From: SLJN01 sp964505385 | GTDB taxonomy: Bacteria > Bacteroidota > Rhodothermia > Balneolales > Natronogracilivirgulaceae | Direction of reading: 5' to 3' | Assembly (NCBI GenBank): GCA_964505385.1 | Contig: CAZDIA010000037.1 | Location: forward strand, 1 to 25,537 | Length of the DNA stretch: 25,537 bases | Part shown: in pieces, positions 7,852 to 16,234 of the stretch | How positions within the stretch are numbered: the first letter of the stretch is position 1 | Layout: every line of letters begins with the position of its first letter | Notes under the pieces: model-generated | What the model was told of the DNA's origin: nothing | What the model saw: the letters and a program-made list of their open reading frames with translations, nothing else | The model's database searches: none | Translations under genes and position numbers: made by a program

Positions 7852-9609
7852 ATGTCATTCCGATGGATTTTCAATCAAACGGAAGATGAGGAGGCTGTAT
7901 CCGAACTGCAAAGGCAGTTGGGCGTTTCTCCCACTATTGCAAGGTTATTGGCGATCAGGGGGATCAACTCATATTCTGATGCTGAATCTTTTTTCAGACC
8001 AAATAAAGACAACCTGCACGACCCGTTTCTGATGACCGACATGGAGCAGGCTGCACAGCGGCTTGCCGATGCCATCAGAACACAGCAAAAGGTTGTTGTT
8101 TACGGGGATTATGATGTAGATGGTACTACGGCAACTTCAATCATGTATACCTTCATGAGTGATTTTGGCGTGGACGTCTATTATTACATCCCGCACCGTT
8201 TTAAGGAGGGATACGGTATAAGTGAAGAAGGCATCAATTATGCCTGCAATCTGGGTGCCGACCTGATTGTAGCTGTCGACTGCGGAATTACTGCTGTGGA
8301 AGAAGCTGAGCAATGTCGTGAAAACGGGCTGGATCTTATCATTTGTGATCATCACAATACCGATTTAAATGTCCCTCGCGCATGTGCTGTACTTGATCCG
8401 AAAAGACCGGATTGCAATTATCCTTTTGACGGACTTTCAGGTGCGGGTGTTGCATACAAGCTGATTGAGGCGACCCTAATAAAGCTCGGGCTGCCTAAAG
8501 ACAGCGCCTACCGGTTTTTGGATTTGGTAGCCATATCTATAGCATCAGATATAGTGCCGATTGTAAATGAAAACCGGATCCTGATGCGCGAAGGGTTGAT
8601 CAAACTCAATAGTGATCCCAACCTTGGCATAAAGGCGCTAACCGATTTAATCCAGCTGAAAACCTCTGAGATTGATACCACCAATATTGTGTTTTCTATA
8701 GGCCCCAGGATTAATGCGGCGGGCAGAATGGGTGATGCCGCCAAGGCGGTTGAACTTCTGATCACTGATAGCCTGCATGAAGCGGAGGCTCATGCTCACG
8801 AGTTGGAAGCAATCAACATTCGCAGGCGGTCTACCGATTCAGAAACGATGAAGCAGGCAATCCGGACGCTTGAGCAGGACTTCAATGAAGAGAAGATGTC
8901 ATCGGTAGTACTCCATGATCCTGACTGGCATCTTGGTGTAATCGGGATTGTAGCTTCCCGTATTGTTGATTTATACTGCCGGCCTACCATTATGCTCAGC
9001 ACGGTTGATGGGCAGATAAAAGGATCAGCGCGAAGTGTTAAAGGGTTTAATGTATACGATGCGCTCAGCGAATGCGGCGATCTTCTCGAGCAGTTTGGCG
9101 GGCATGAATATGCTGCAGGAGTGACACTTAATAAAGAAAACCTTGAGCCCTTTATCGAAAGATTTAACGATATTGCCAACCGGTACCTGGCTGAAAATGA
9201 TTTCAAGCAGGAGCTTCTGATTGATGATGAGCTTGAACTCAAACAGATAGATCAGAAATTCTGGAATGTGCTTCGCCAGTTTGAGCCTTACGGGCCGGGG
9301 AATATGAAGCCGGTTTTTTTCAGTCGGAATTTATCGGTTCAAGGTAATCCGACGGTAGTAGGAAACGGCCATTTGAAAATGCGTCTGTATCAGCCGGGTT
9401 CTCCTACCTTTGAGGCAATTGGTTTCAATTTGCATGACTATCTGCCCGCTGTACGAAACTGCCCCGCAGGCAGTTTACATGTCGCTTATGTTCTTGAGGA
9501 AAATACCTGGAATAACAGAACTCAGATTCAAATGCGAATTAAGGATATCAAAACCGATGCAAATGAGTTGCCTGACTACAAAAACGAAAATTTAATTGCA
9601 AAAAATTGA
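7852..9609 (+). CDS. recJ: Single-stranded-DNA-specific exonuclease RecJ
   Basis: This 585-aa 5'-to-3' ssDNA exonuclease of the DHH phosphoesterase family acts in RecF-pathway recombination and mismatch/base-excision repair. The N-terminal segment 1-60 is typical for RecJ. The DHH domain has DYDVDG (86-91), DCGIT (143-147) and DHH (166-168), which supply the Mn ligands. GPRINAAGRMGD (284-295) links to the DHHA1 domain with VIGIVASR (363-370), GSARS (391-395) and GGHEYAAG (416-423). A C-terminal OB-type domain runs to about 565. All hallmark motifs are intact and the length is normal. AGGA seven bases upstream supports this ATG. It is followed 58 nt later by tRNA-Phe on the same strand. Confidence 0.97.
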   Translation: MSFRWIFNQTEDEEAVSELQRQLGVSPTIARLLAIRGINSYSDAESFFRPNKDNLHDPFLMTDMEQAAQRLADAIRTQQKVVVYGDYDVDGTTATSIMYTFMSDFGVDVYYYIPHRFKEGYGISEEGINYACNLGADLIVAVDCGITAVEEAEQCRENGLDLIICDHHNTDLNVPRACAVLDPKRPDCNYPFDGLSGAGVAYKLIEATLIKLGLPKDSAYRFLDLVAISIASDIVPIVNENRILMREGLIKLNSDPNLGIKALTDLIQLKTSEIDTTNIVFSIGPRINAAGRMGDAAKAVELLITDSLHEAEAHAHELEAINIRRRSTDSETMKQAIRTLEQDFNEEKMSSVVLHDPDWHLGVIGIVASRIVDLYCRPTIMLSTVDGQIKGSARSVKGFNVYDALSECGDLLEQFGGHEYAAGVTLNKENLEPFIERFNDIANRYLAENDFKQELLIDDELELKQIDQKFWNVLRQFEPYGPGNMKPVFFSRNLSVQGNPTVVGNGHLKMRLYQPGSPTFEAIGFNLHDYLPAVRNCPAGSLHVAYVLEENTWNNRTQIQMRIKDIKTDANELPDYKNENLIAKN

Positions 9610-9667
9610 GGAAGGGGCTTTATTTCTGAAGCTATAGCTATTATATTTAGTAGCTCAACATTTGCGC

Positions 9668-9740
9668 GGGACTGTAGCTCAGGTGGTAGAGCATGCGACT
9701 GAAAATCGCAGTGTCGGCGGTTCAAATCCGCCCGGTCCCA
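9668..9740 (+). tRNA. tRNA-Phe (anticodon GAA)
   Basis: A 73-nt cloverleaf is readable. Acceptor GGGACTG (9668-9674) pairs with CGGTCCC (9733-9739) with one G-U. The D arm begins GCTC with GGTGGTAGAGC. The anticodon stem TGCGA/TCGCA encloses loop CTGAAAA, with anticodon GAA at 9701-9703. The T arm GGCGG-TTCAAAT-CCGCC is perfect. The discriminator is A at 9740, followed by CCT, so the 3' CCA is not fully encoded and must be added post-transcriptionally. A strong terminator follows immediately. Confidence 0.96.
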
Positions 9741-9747
9741 CCTACCG

Positions 9748-9797
9748 AAAGCCTTTGATTGCCGAAACGAAGATGGTAGTCAAAGGCTTTTTAATTA
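9748..9797 (+). terminator. Rho-independent terminator after tRNA-Phe
   Basis: AAAGCCTTTGATTGCC (9748-9763) pairs with GGTAGTCAAAGGCTTT (9775-9790) with G-U wobbles around an 11-nt loop, and is followed by TTAATTATT. The strong stem just 7 nt after the tRNA suits termination of the tRNA (and possibly recJ read-through) transcript. Confidence 0.85.
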
Positions 9798-9858
9798 TTC
9801 CCTTCTTTATATTACATTTCAGTAGTCTTGTTTTTGTTTCAAAGATTTTCTGACGACT

Positions 9859-10386
9859 ATGGAAACTATCCCCAATCATTTGTTAGCCAAGCCAATAACC
9901 GGGGTGAACCTGAGGGGGAACACTTTGGGACAGGAGATAGGAGGGGCGGAAACACTGCTGGTTTTTCTCCGGCATTTCGGCTGTATTTTTTGCCGTGAGC
10001 TGGTTCGTGATATCAGGGATTATCATTATTCACAGGCAGGATTTATCCCGGTTATATTTTTTTATCAGGAGAGTCCGGAACAGGGAGTCAGATTTTTTGA
10101 TAAATACTGGTCGGAGGCCAGGGGGATTTCTGATCAGGAAAGGGAGTTTTACTCTGCATTTAGCCTGGGCCGGGGTACAGTCAATCAGGTATTGGGGCCG
10201 GAATCAATGGTGTGTGGGATACGCGCTACCCTTAAAGGCAACTTTATGGGAAAAGCTTCGGCGGATGTTTGGGAAATGCCGGGGATGTTTCTGGTCAAAA
10301 ACCGGATGATAATGTGGAAACATTATTACAGGCACGCCGGTGATCATCCCGATCTCTCCAAATTTCCGAGAATGATGCCCGCCTGA
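9859..10386 (+). CDS. SelL/AhpC-TSA-like peroxiredoxin-family thiol protein (PRX-like 2)
   Basis: This 175-aa thioredoxin-fold protein has the segment F-L-R-H-F-G-C-I-F-C-R-E (36-47), characteristic of the AhpC/TSA-like 'peroxiredoxin-like 2 / SelL' group, with a Cys42-x-x-Cys45 pair where selenoprotein SelL has U-x-x-U or C-x-x-C. The rest follows the family pattern: a strand after the motif (GFIPVIFFYQ), a helix, and GMFLVKNRM near 145-153, corresponding to the cis-Pro/strand region. A thiol oxidoreductase or peroxide-related role is inferred; the substrate is unknown. No signal peptide is seen, so it is likely cytosolic. Its stop codon overlaps the start of the next gene (ATGA), indicating translational coupling. 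No clear Shine-Dalgarno precedes its ATG. Confidence 0.8.
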   Translation: METIPNHLLAKPITGVNLRGNTLGQEIGGAETLLVFLRHFGCIFCRELVRDIRDYHYSQAGFIPVIFFYQESPEQGVRFFDKYWSEARGISDQEREFYSAFSLGRGTVNQVLGPESMVCGIRATLKGNFMGKASADVWEMPGMFLVKNRMIMWKHYYRHAGDHPDLSKFPRMMPA

Positions 10387-11168
10387 TGAAGAAGAAAATT
10401 TCCATAGCAGCTGTGCCGGATCTCGGAGGCGGCCCCTGGCGGTACGAAAGATGTAAACCATGGTTTCCACCGAATGTTAATTTTAAGGTAATCAGTATTC
10501 CGGGATTTGGTGGGCAGCCTTCGGATGACCATTTCAATTCTGCCGATGTTTTTGCTGATCATATTAAGGCGCAACTGCAAAACATGGCAAAGCCGTTATT
10601 TTTATTCGGTACCGGGGTGGGTGGTAGTCTTGCACTTCAGTTGATTCAAGATCCCAAATCCCGCCCTTACGGTACAATTTTACATGCGCCTATGGGACCG
10701 AAAGTTGTGCCCCAATTCTATCCGGAATGGATGAAACGATCCTGGAGCCGCAGGATCGTCCTGAATGCTATGGCCATAAATACATTCCGGGATCATTTAA
10801 GAAAGAAACTTTTCAGACAACCGATACCGGATGCTTTTGCCCGGCAGTTTTTTGAAGAATACCGCAACTGTGAGGCATACGATCAGATATTCCGGATTAT
10901 AAATCCTCAATGGTTTTACAAACTCGATCCGATATCAAAGCCTTCAGTAATTTTATGGGGAGGAAATGAAGCGAAACCCACACAGGAACGAATAGATGCT
11001 TTTAAATCAGTATTACCGGATGCCAAAGTTAAGTTTGTAAAAGAATGGGATTATTTCCCGATGATTGAACAGCCTCGCTCATTCGCACTTGAGCTGACTT
11101 CAATTACGCAGGAAATGCTTGCTGCCGAAAAGCAAAAGGAGAGTAAAGCAAAATCCTCTTCAGCTTGA
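10386..11168 (+). CDS. Alpha/beta-hydrolase-fold protein with all three catalytic positions substituted (pseudo-hydrolase)
   Basis: This 260-aa protein has the alpha/beta-hydrolase outline: an N-terminal PDLGGGPW segment (11-18) at the oxyanion-loop position, SIPGFGG (37-43), a nucleophile-elbow strand L-F-G-T-G-V-G-G (73-80), and late strands SVILWGG (187-193) and KFVKEWDYFPMIEQP (216-230). Where active enzymes have G-x-S-x-G, this one has Gly77. The usual acid of the ILWG-x-x-D strand is Asn194. The usual GH-x-P-x-x-E histidine is Tyr223. I checked these codons in the DNA and they are unambiguous. The C-terminus is a charged Lys/Ser-rich tail. It overlaps the upstream thiol protein by ATGA, so the two are probably made in fixed ratio and may interact. 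Enzymatic hydrolysis is unlikely; a binding or scaffolding role is inferred only. Confidence 0.8.
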   Translation: MKKKISIAAVPDLGGGPWRYERCKPWFPPNVNFKVISIPGFGGQPSDDHFNSADVFADHIKAQLQNMAKPLFLFGTGVGGSLALQLIQDPKSRPYGTILHAPMGPKVVPQFYPEWMKRSWSRRIVLNAMAINTFRDHLRKKLFRQPIPDAFARQFFEEYRNCEAYDQIFRIINPQWFYKLDPISKPSVILWGGNEAKPTQERIDAFKSVLPDAKVKFVKEWDYFPMIEQPRSFALELTSITQEMLAAEKQKESKAKSSSA

Positions 11169-11182
11169 TGATGTAGAAAGTA

Positions 11183-13615
11183 TCACTTAACAAACATCAT
11201 TTTTCCGGTATCACTGAACGAACCGGCCTGCATCCGGTAGAGGTACATGCCGGTGGATAGATTATACTCGGAGGCATCAAACTGCAGATCATAGCTTCCG
11301 GCTTCCTGGCGTTCATCCACCAGAGTCGTAATTTTGCGGCCGGTTACATCATAAACTTCCAGCGTTACGTCAATCTCCATGTGGAGACTGTAGGTGATGG
11401 TGGTCTGCGGATTAAAGGGGTTTGGATAGTTTTGCTTTAGCTTGAACTGATCATCGGCAATAGGTGGCTCGCGTAAATCCGGTTCGAAATCCGGGTCTGT
11501 TCCATGAATTTCCGTGGTCATATACAGATTATTGTTGTTCTCAAACGAACGCCATTGCTGGTTGCCGGTTAGTACCAGTGTTCGTGCTGGCTGATAATAA
11601 TCGCGGGTTTCATCATCATTAAGGAGCTCTTCGGTTTCTCCGTCATCAGCAATGAATTGCAATCGGGCTTCATCCGAATCGGGAATCACGCGGTAGGTGA
11701 TGAAATATTCATCATTACGACTGACTGACCAATCAAGGTCTTCAAGTTCAACACTGTTCATTCCTTCACCGATTTCGGAAAAATCTACTTCAGTTTTTTT
11801 GATGGGATTATCAATACTTGCCGGAATCGGGAACGGGTCGCCTTCGCGTGATTCAGATTCAGTCAACCCGATTTGAAGTTTGCCACTTCCACTGATCGCA
11901 TCTTCATGCCGGCGTACGCGAAAACTGATTTCTTCAATTCCCCCGGTTAGTGACGGAGTAATTCGCTGAGCGGCCACTTCCGGTGAATCCGGATCATTGG
12001 AGGAAATAGCAAAAAATGATCTAGGCTCATTAGCAGCATAGTTGAGCTGCTCTACAAGAGTTTCGCCGGGTTCCCATTCACCCGCATACGTGAATGTGCG
12101 GGAAGTCGGCCGCTCATCATCTCCACCCGGATCAGTGTTAATTGAGATCAGAGTCATATCGACGATTTCCTCATCAAACCGGTGTGTGCCCGACTGAAGC
12201 TCTTCAAGTTGGTGGGTATCATCCGAGGCGGTCCGGTACCAGACTTTATGCCGTATTCCCCGGCCGGATTCAATTCGCAATTCGAGATCGGACACATCCA
12301 GCCACTTGGTGTATTTTACTCCGCCAAACTGCAACTCTACCTCCCGGTTTTGCACAAAACGCGCCTGAGAAGCATTGTAGATGCGGGGAAAATTTCGAAC
12401 TCTCAGATTTTCCAATGTGGGATTAAAAGAATATTTGAATGCATCCTGCCCTTCAAAATCGCGGTTGATCAGATTTGCGACATGAAAATCAACAAGAACT
12501 TCCTGCCAATCCAGCCCCTGCCCGGAAAGCGCATCCTGATAACCGTTTACGCCCCTGCTGCCACGTGTGATGCTGCCGGTGGCCTCTTCCCCGATCCGTT
12601 CGGCGATATAGGTGTGCAGAAGTCCGGCCCGCTCATAATCCTGGATCACTTCATTTTGTCCCTGTCTCCATCGGAATAACCCATCCGTTTGAGTAGTTTC
12701 AACGATACCTGTGCGCTCTTCAGGTTGGGATAAAAAAGTCATTGGACGAGGTTGAAAACCGGTAAGAATTTCAGCCATCTCACTCTGACCTTCGTTCTGA
12801 AAAATATTGAGTCGGGCATAATCGGCATTGCCGTGGATCAGGTGTTGAATTTCATGTGAAAGCGTCGAGTGCCAGTCAGATGCGCCAAAATTACCGCCAT
12901 AAATGAAAGGGTTGGAGTTGATGTAGATAATATCAGCGCCGTTGCTGTTATCGTGACCGGGGTTAAGATCTATCGGATTGAAAAATCCCAGCGTGATGAG
13001 ATTCCGTTCATCGCCCCGGTCGGCTTCCTGGATATCCGTAATGAGCACATTCAGTTTATCCGAACCGTCAATATTGGGGTAGTCCCCGAAAACTTGATTG
13101 TTTAACTCATACAGACCAAGCTCCGGATTCACGGAGCCGGAAGGTGTGTTTTCTGAGAGTACTTCCATCATACCGGATATAACCGATTCACTCACCTGAT
13201 CTTCTCCAAGCTCATCCTGTTCCACCCATAAGCGGACGTGTTCACTTTTATCGGCTAATTCAAATTCGATTTCATCATACGAGTCACTGCTGCCCTCACT
13301 TTCCTCAAAGTTGATCACTTGAAATATTTCTGTATCTCCGGGTTCGAACTCCAGAAACCTCAGTTTGGCTTGCTCCAATAGCTCCGGATCATCAGCCCGG
13401 TCAAGATATTCCTGGTAAGCTTCGCGGATTTCGGGGCGTTCCATCAGGTAACTGGTACGATGCGCCGGTTGATAATCCGGGTCGGATAACCCGAACGGTT
13501 CCGAATATTCCCGGCCGGTCCTCAGTTCTGTCTCGTCCTGAGCATTGGACAATTCGGGAGTAGTGATCAGCGGGATCAAAAAAAAGGTGTATATCGCTAT
13601 GTTTCTGACGCGCAT
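11183..13615 (-). CDS. Secreted zinc metalloprotease-like protein with T9SS type A sorting domain (M30-like)
   Basis: This 810-aa precursor has an N-terminal signal peptide (about 1-25, ending S-N-A-Q). A catalytic-domain candidate (about 180-300) resembles hyicolysin-type M30 peptidases: a Leu-rich strand LNVLITDIQ (188-196), GADIIYIN (226-233), the zinc motif HEIQH (254-258), and N-E-G with Glu275 some 17 residues later as a possible third ligand. A long middle part has no domain I can name but looks beta-rich and acidic. The C-terminus carries the T9SS signature: YPNPFNP followed by T-T-I-T-Y, VYDVTGR and a final TGMYLYRM...GKMMFVK stretch, the type A sorting domain cleaved on export. It is thus predicted to be exported across the outer membrane and to be proteolytic. 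It converges on the pseudo-hydrolase gene with 14 nt between stops and no visible terminator. Confidence 0.8.
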   Translation of the reverse strand: MRVRNIAIYTFFLIPLITTPELSNAQDETELRTGREYSEPFGLSDPDYQPAHRTSYLMERPEIREAYQEYLDRADDPELLEQAKLRFLEFEPGDTEIFQVINFEESEGSSDSYDEIEFELADKSEHVRLWVEQDELGEDQVSESVISGMMEVLSENTPSGSVNPELGLYELNNQVFGDYPNIDGSDKLNVLITDIQEADRGDERNLITLGFFNPIDLNPGHDNSNGADIIYINSNPFIYGGNFGASDWHSTLSHEIQHLIHGNADYARLNIFQNEGQSEMAEILTGFQPRPMTFLSQPEERTGIVETTQTDGLFRWRQGQNEVIQDYERAGLLHTYIAERIGEEATGSITRGSRGVNGYQDALSGQGLDWQEVLVDFHVANLINRDFEGQDAFKYSFNPTLENLRVRNFPRIYNASQARFVQNREVELQFGGVKYTKWLDVSDLELRIESGRGIRHKVWYRTASDDTHQLEELQSGTHRFDEEIVDMTLISINTDPGGDDERPTSRTFTYAGEWEPGETLVEQLNYAANEPRSFFAISSNDPDSPEVAAQRITPSLTGGIEEISFRVRRHEDAISGSGKLQIGLTESESREGDPFPIPASIDNPIKKTEVDFSEIGEGMNSVELEDLDWSVSRNDEYFITYRVIPDSDEARLQFIADDGETEELLNDDETRDYYQPARTLVLTGNQQWRSFENNNNLYMTTEIHGTDPDFEPDLREPPIADDQFKLKQNYPNPFNPQTTITYSLHMEIDVTLEVYDVTGRKITTLVDERQEAGSYDLQFDASEYNLSTGMYLYRMQAGSFSDTGKMMFVK

Positions 13616-13735
13616 ATGTTACCGGGCAGCACAGGAATTAAAGTGTTAGGATACTGTGGGAATGACCTATAACGAAATGGATGGCAGGTTAGTAAATGAC
13701 CGCCCAAAATTGATCAGCTTATTGGCAGAATGCGT

Positions 13736-14506
13736 TTATTCATCGGATTTTTTTCTGTTAAGGAACTTCTGAACTGCCTGGTGGTGGCGTTCATCTTCCC
13801 AGAAGTAGCTAAACTCTTTAAGCTCAGTTTCAATAGAGGTGTGCCGGTCATTTAATTTTGCAGTGGCACTTCCGTCTTTGAGCCGGCCGATGAGCTCGCG
13901 GTCGAGCTTTGAAAGGTTTTCGCCCCATTTCCAGGTGTTATCCCGCAGATTTGCGGTGATAGAGACATCATTGATCAGGTTGGCGGTGAAAGCAAGGTTT
14001 GAGTCGATAAGTGATTGAGAACCAAGCCAGTCAAGTGCCCGGGAGCGCCCGACCCGTTCGATTAATCTTGTAAGCCCTCCCCAACCCGGAGGTAGGAAAA
14101 ATTTGCTGTGAGTGAAGCCCAGTTTCGCAGTTTTGCTTGCGATGGAAAAATCATGAGCCAGCATCACTTCTACGCCACCCCCGTAAGAATCACCATTTAT
14201 GCAGGCAATTGACCAGAAATGACCGTCTTCAATTCGCTTGAGAATTTCAGACATCCTACGGGCCATATGGTATCCATCCTTGGCGGTTTTAAGTGCCGAA
14301 AATTCTTTTAAATCCCCGCCGGTGGAAAAATAATCATTGTGAGTGCCGCTCAGGATAAGTACTCTGATTTCCGGATTGTTTTCAATTTTATCCAGCAGAT
14401 CTTCCAGCTCATCCATCACGTCAAAATTAATCGCGTTTTTGGCATGTGGCCGGTTAATTTCTGCCCAGATGATGTGCTCATGGTGAGTGAGAAGTAGTGA
14501 TGACAC
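13736..14506 (-). CDS. Enoyl-CoA hydratase/isomerase (crotonase) family protein, one catalytic Glu substituted
   Basis: This 256-aa crotonase-fold protein acts on acyl-CoA thioesters. N-R-P-x-x-K-N-A-I (18-26) and F-S-T-G-G-D-L-K-E-F (60-69) form the CoA-binding and first oxyanion-hole regions, and INGDSYGGGVEV (103-114) gives the second. Glu113 matches the Glu144 position of rat enoyl-CoA hydratase. The second general acid/base (Glu164 in F-G-Q-P-E) is replaced: here F-T-H-S-K puts Lys135 there. Hydratase activity is therefore doubtful, while isomerase, thioesterase or another crotonase chemistry is possible. Translation starts at GTG 14504-14506; no in-frame ATG lies between it and the upstream stop, and the out-of-frame ATG at 14511-14513 cannot be used. 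It lies between the protease and the phosphatase on the minus strand with 120 and 105 nt gaps. Confidence 0.85.
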   Translation of the reverse strand: MSSLLLTHHEHIIWAEINRPHAKNAINFDVMDELEDLLDKIENNPEIRVLILSGTHNDYFSTGGDLKEFSALKTAKDGYHMARRMSEILKRIEDGHFWSIACINGDSYGGGVEVMLAHDFSIASKTAKLGFTHSKFFLPPGWGGLTRLIERVGRSRALDWLGSQSLIDSNLAFTANLINDVSITANLRDNTWKWGENLSKLDRELIGRLKDGSATAKLNDRHTSIETELKEFSYFWEDERHHQAVQKFLNRKKSDE

Positions 14507-14611
14507 AGTCCATAAGGTTTTGAGTTCGTAGTTGACGCAAAGTTACAGTATCAATGGTACAGAGTAAAATGCGAACCGGCGATTTTTAAAAGCGAGTTGC
14601 CTGAGTTAACC

Positions 14612-16234
14612 TCATTTATTGCGACGGACTACTACCAGTGTGATGTCATCAAACTGTGCTTCATCTTCCGTAAAGTTTTTTATTTCTTGGCAGATTAAAT
14701 CAATTAAATCATCCGGGGTAAGATGTTTGTAGTTTTGGATGAGATTTTCGAGTCTCTCCTCGGAAAAGTGTTCGCCTTTACTGTTGGATGCGTCATTAAC
14801 TCCGTCAGAAAACACCACAAGAAGGTCGCCGGGATTTAACTGATATTCATGTTCTCCAAAAGGGCTGTAGGGCAGAACCCCGATTGGCACGCCACCCTCT
14901 TTCAATCGTTGTACAGAGCCATTTCGAATGAGATAAGGATGTTCATGGCCGGCATTGGAATAAGTAAGCGTATGCTCTTTGGCGTCGAGCACGCCAAAAA
15001 ACAGAGTGATAAACTTTCCGCTGCTGCTTACCCTGCTGATGATTTCATTTGCACGGGACAAACAATATGCGGGCGAGCATTTATGGTGAGGAAGATCATG
15101 CAACACGGTTTGCAGGGTAGCCATCAAAATGGCGGCGGGTAGCCCCTTACCCGAAACATCACCCAGCGTAAATACAACTATGTCATCGTTTATGGGGATG
15201 AAATCATACATATCTCCGGAAGTCTCTTGTGCCGGTATATTTATGGCAGAAATCTGATAACCTGGCAATTGAGTGATATGAGCCGGAAAAAGGTTTTTTT
15301 GAACCTCAGCGGCAGCCGACATCTCTTTTTCCATTTCAATCTTTTTCTGCTCCTGTTTGTAAAGTCGGGCATTCTCCAGAGCAGAAGATACCTGCATAGA
15401 CAAGGTTTCGATAAAATTTTCATCTTCTACCGTAAAGGGGCCGCTCTTTTTATTTAGAAGCTGAAACACCCCGAGCATTTTTTTCTCTTTATTTCTGAGA
15501 GGCATGCACAGAATGGATTCCGTTTTGTAGCCGGTTTTTTTATCAATTTCCGGATTAAAACGGCTATCCTTTGAGGCATCCTGAATATTCATGATTTCAC
15601 CTGTTTCAGCAACTTTTCCGGCTATTCCTTTGCCCAGCGGCAGGCGGATGGTCACAGATTTGCCCCCCTCGAAAACTTTAGACCATAGTTGGTTTTTCTC
15701 TTCTTCAAGAAGATAAACCGTGCCTCGGTCACCGTTCACTCCGTCGAGAGCAGTTTCCAGGATCATCTTGAGCATTTCATTGAGATCCAGCGTGGAATTT
15801 ATCACCCTGGATACTTCAACCAGTTTTTCTAATCGGGCTACCCGTTTCAGTTCTTCGGTTATGGAGCTGACATCAATACGGTTGGTAAGTATTTTGGAAA
15901 TAGCACGGGGGAACCACTCAGTCTGCTCAAAATATCTGGTAAAATCATCCGCGGCGATAAAATCTGCCTCGCAATCATTTGCGACCTTAATATGATCAGC
16001 AGCCGGGATGTGCAATATCATCTCACGTAATCCCACGGTTACTAAATCTCCGGCTACATTTCCGACCATAGAAGCACCGGCAATATCCTCTATATTTTTT
16101 GCACTGATGATGAATAGGCCTTTGGGATGATTGCCGATTTCGAGAATAGAAGCGCCCTTCTGAAGTTTTTTCTTTTCAAGTACCCCTGAGAGCTCCTCTG
16201 TAATCAGTTTGACCTCTTTTTGCTTGGTCTCCAT
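14612..16234 (-). CDS. GAF-domain SpoIIE/PP2C-type serine phosphatase with N-terminal cNMP-binding-like domain
   Basis: This 540-aa cytosolic signalling protein has residues 15-118 in the cupin-like order of cyclic-nucleotide-binding domains (K-G-A-S-I-L-E-I-G-N at 26-35, F-I-I-S, then V-G-L-R-E near 67-71 and a D-F-I-A-A-D-D-F strand at 91-98). The R-x-A-T/S phosphate-cassette arginine is not present, so nucleotide binding is doubtful. A GAF domain spans about 140-288 (G-K-G-I-A-G-K-V-A at 201-209). A short coiled coil (288-312) leads to the PPM/SpoIIE domain, with S-G-D-M-Y-D (339-344), GDVSGKG (358-364), FSDGVNDA and DDITLVV near the end. The metal-binding Asp residues are present, so it should be an active phosphatase. 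Partner-switching targets (anti-anti-sigma factor/STAS) are usual but are not in this window. It diverges from the CHASE2/FecR operon. Confidence 0.9.
   Translation of the reverse strand: METKQKEVKLITEELSGVLEKKKLQKGASILEIGNHPKGLFIISAKNIEDIAGASMVGNVAGDLVTVGLREMILHIPAADHIKVANDCEADFIAADDFTRYFEQTEWFPRAISKILTNRIDVSSITEELKRVARLEKLVEVSRVINSTLDLNEMLKMILETALDGVNGDRGTVYLLEEEKNQLWSKVFEGGKSVTIRLPLGKGIAGKVAETGEIMNIQDASKDSRFNPEIDKKTGYKTESILCMPLRNKEKKMLGVFQLLNKKSGPFTVEDENFIETLSMQVSSALENARLYKQEQKKIEMEKEMSAAAEVQKNLFPAHITQLPGYQISAINIPAQETSGDMYDFIPINDDIVVFTLGDVSGKGLPAAILMATLQTVLHDLPHHKCSPAYCLSRANEIISRVSSSGKFITLFFGVLDAKEHTLTYSNAGHEHPYLIRNGSVQRLKEGGVPIGVLPYSPFGEHEYQLNPGDLLVVFSDGVNDASNSKGEHFSEERLENLIQNYKHLTPDDLIDLICQEIKNFTEDEAQFDDITLVVVRRNK

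Noticed and set aside
7787..8032. 81-aa plus-strand frame overlapping the recJ start
   Set aside because: It overlaps the well-supported recJ N-terminus in another frame and resembles nothing.
12182..12679. 165-aa plus-strand frame antisense to the T9SS protease gene
   Set aside because: The minus-strand gene has intact motifs and a signal peptide; this frame is a by-product of its codon use.
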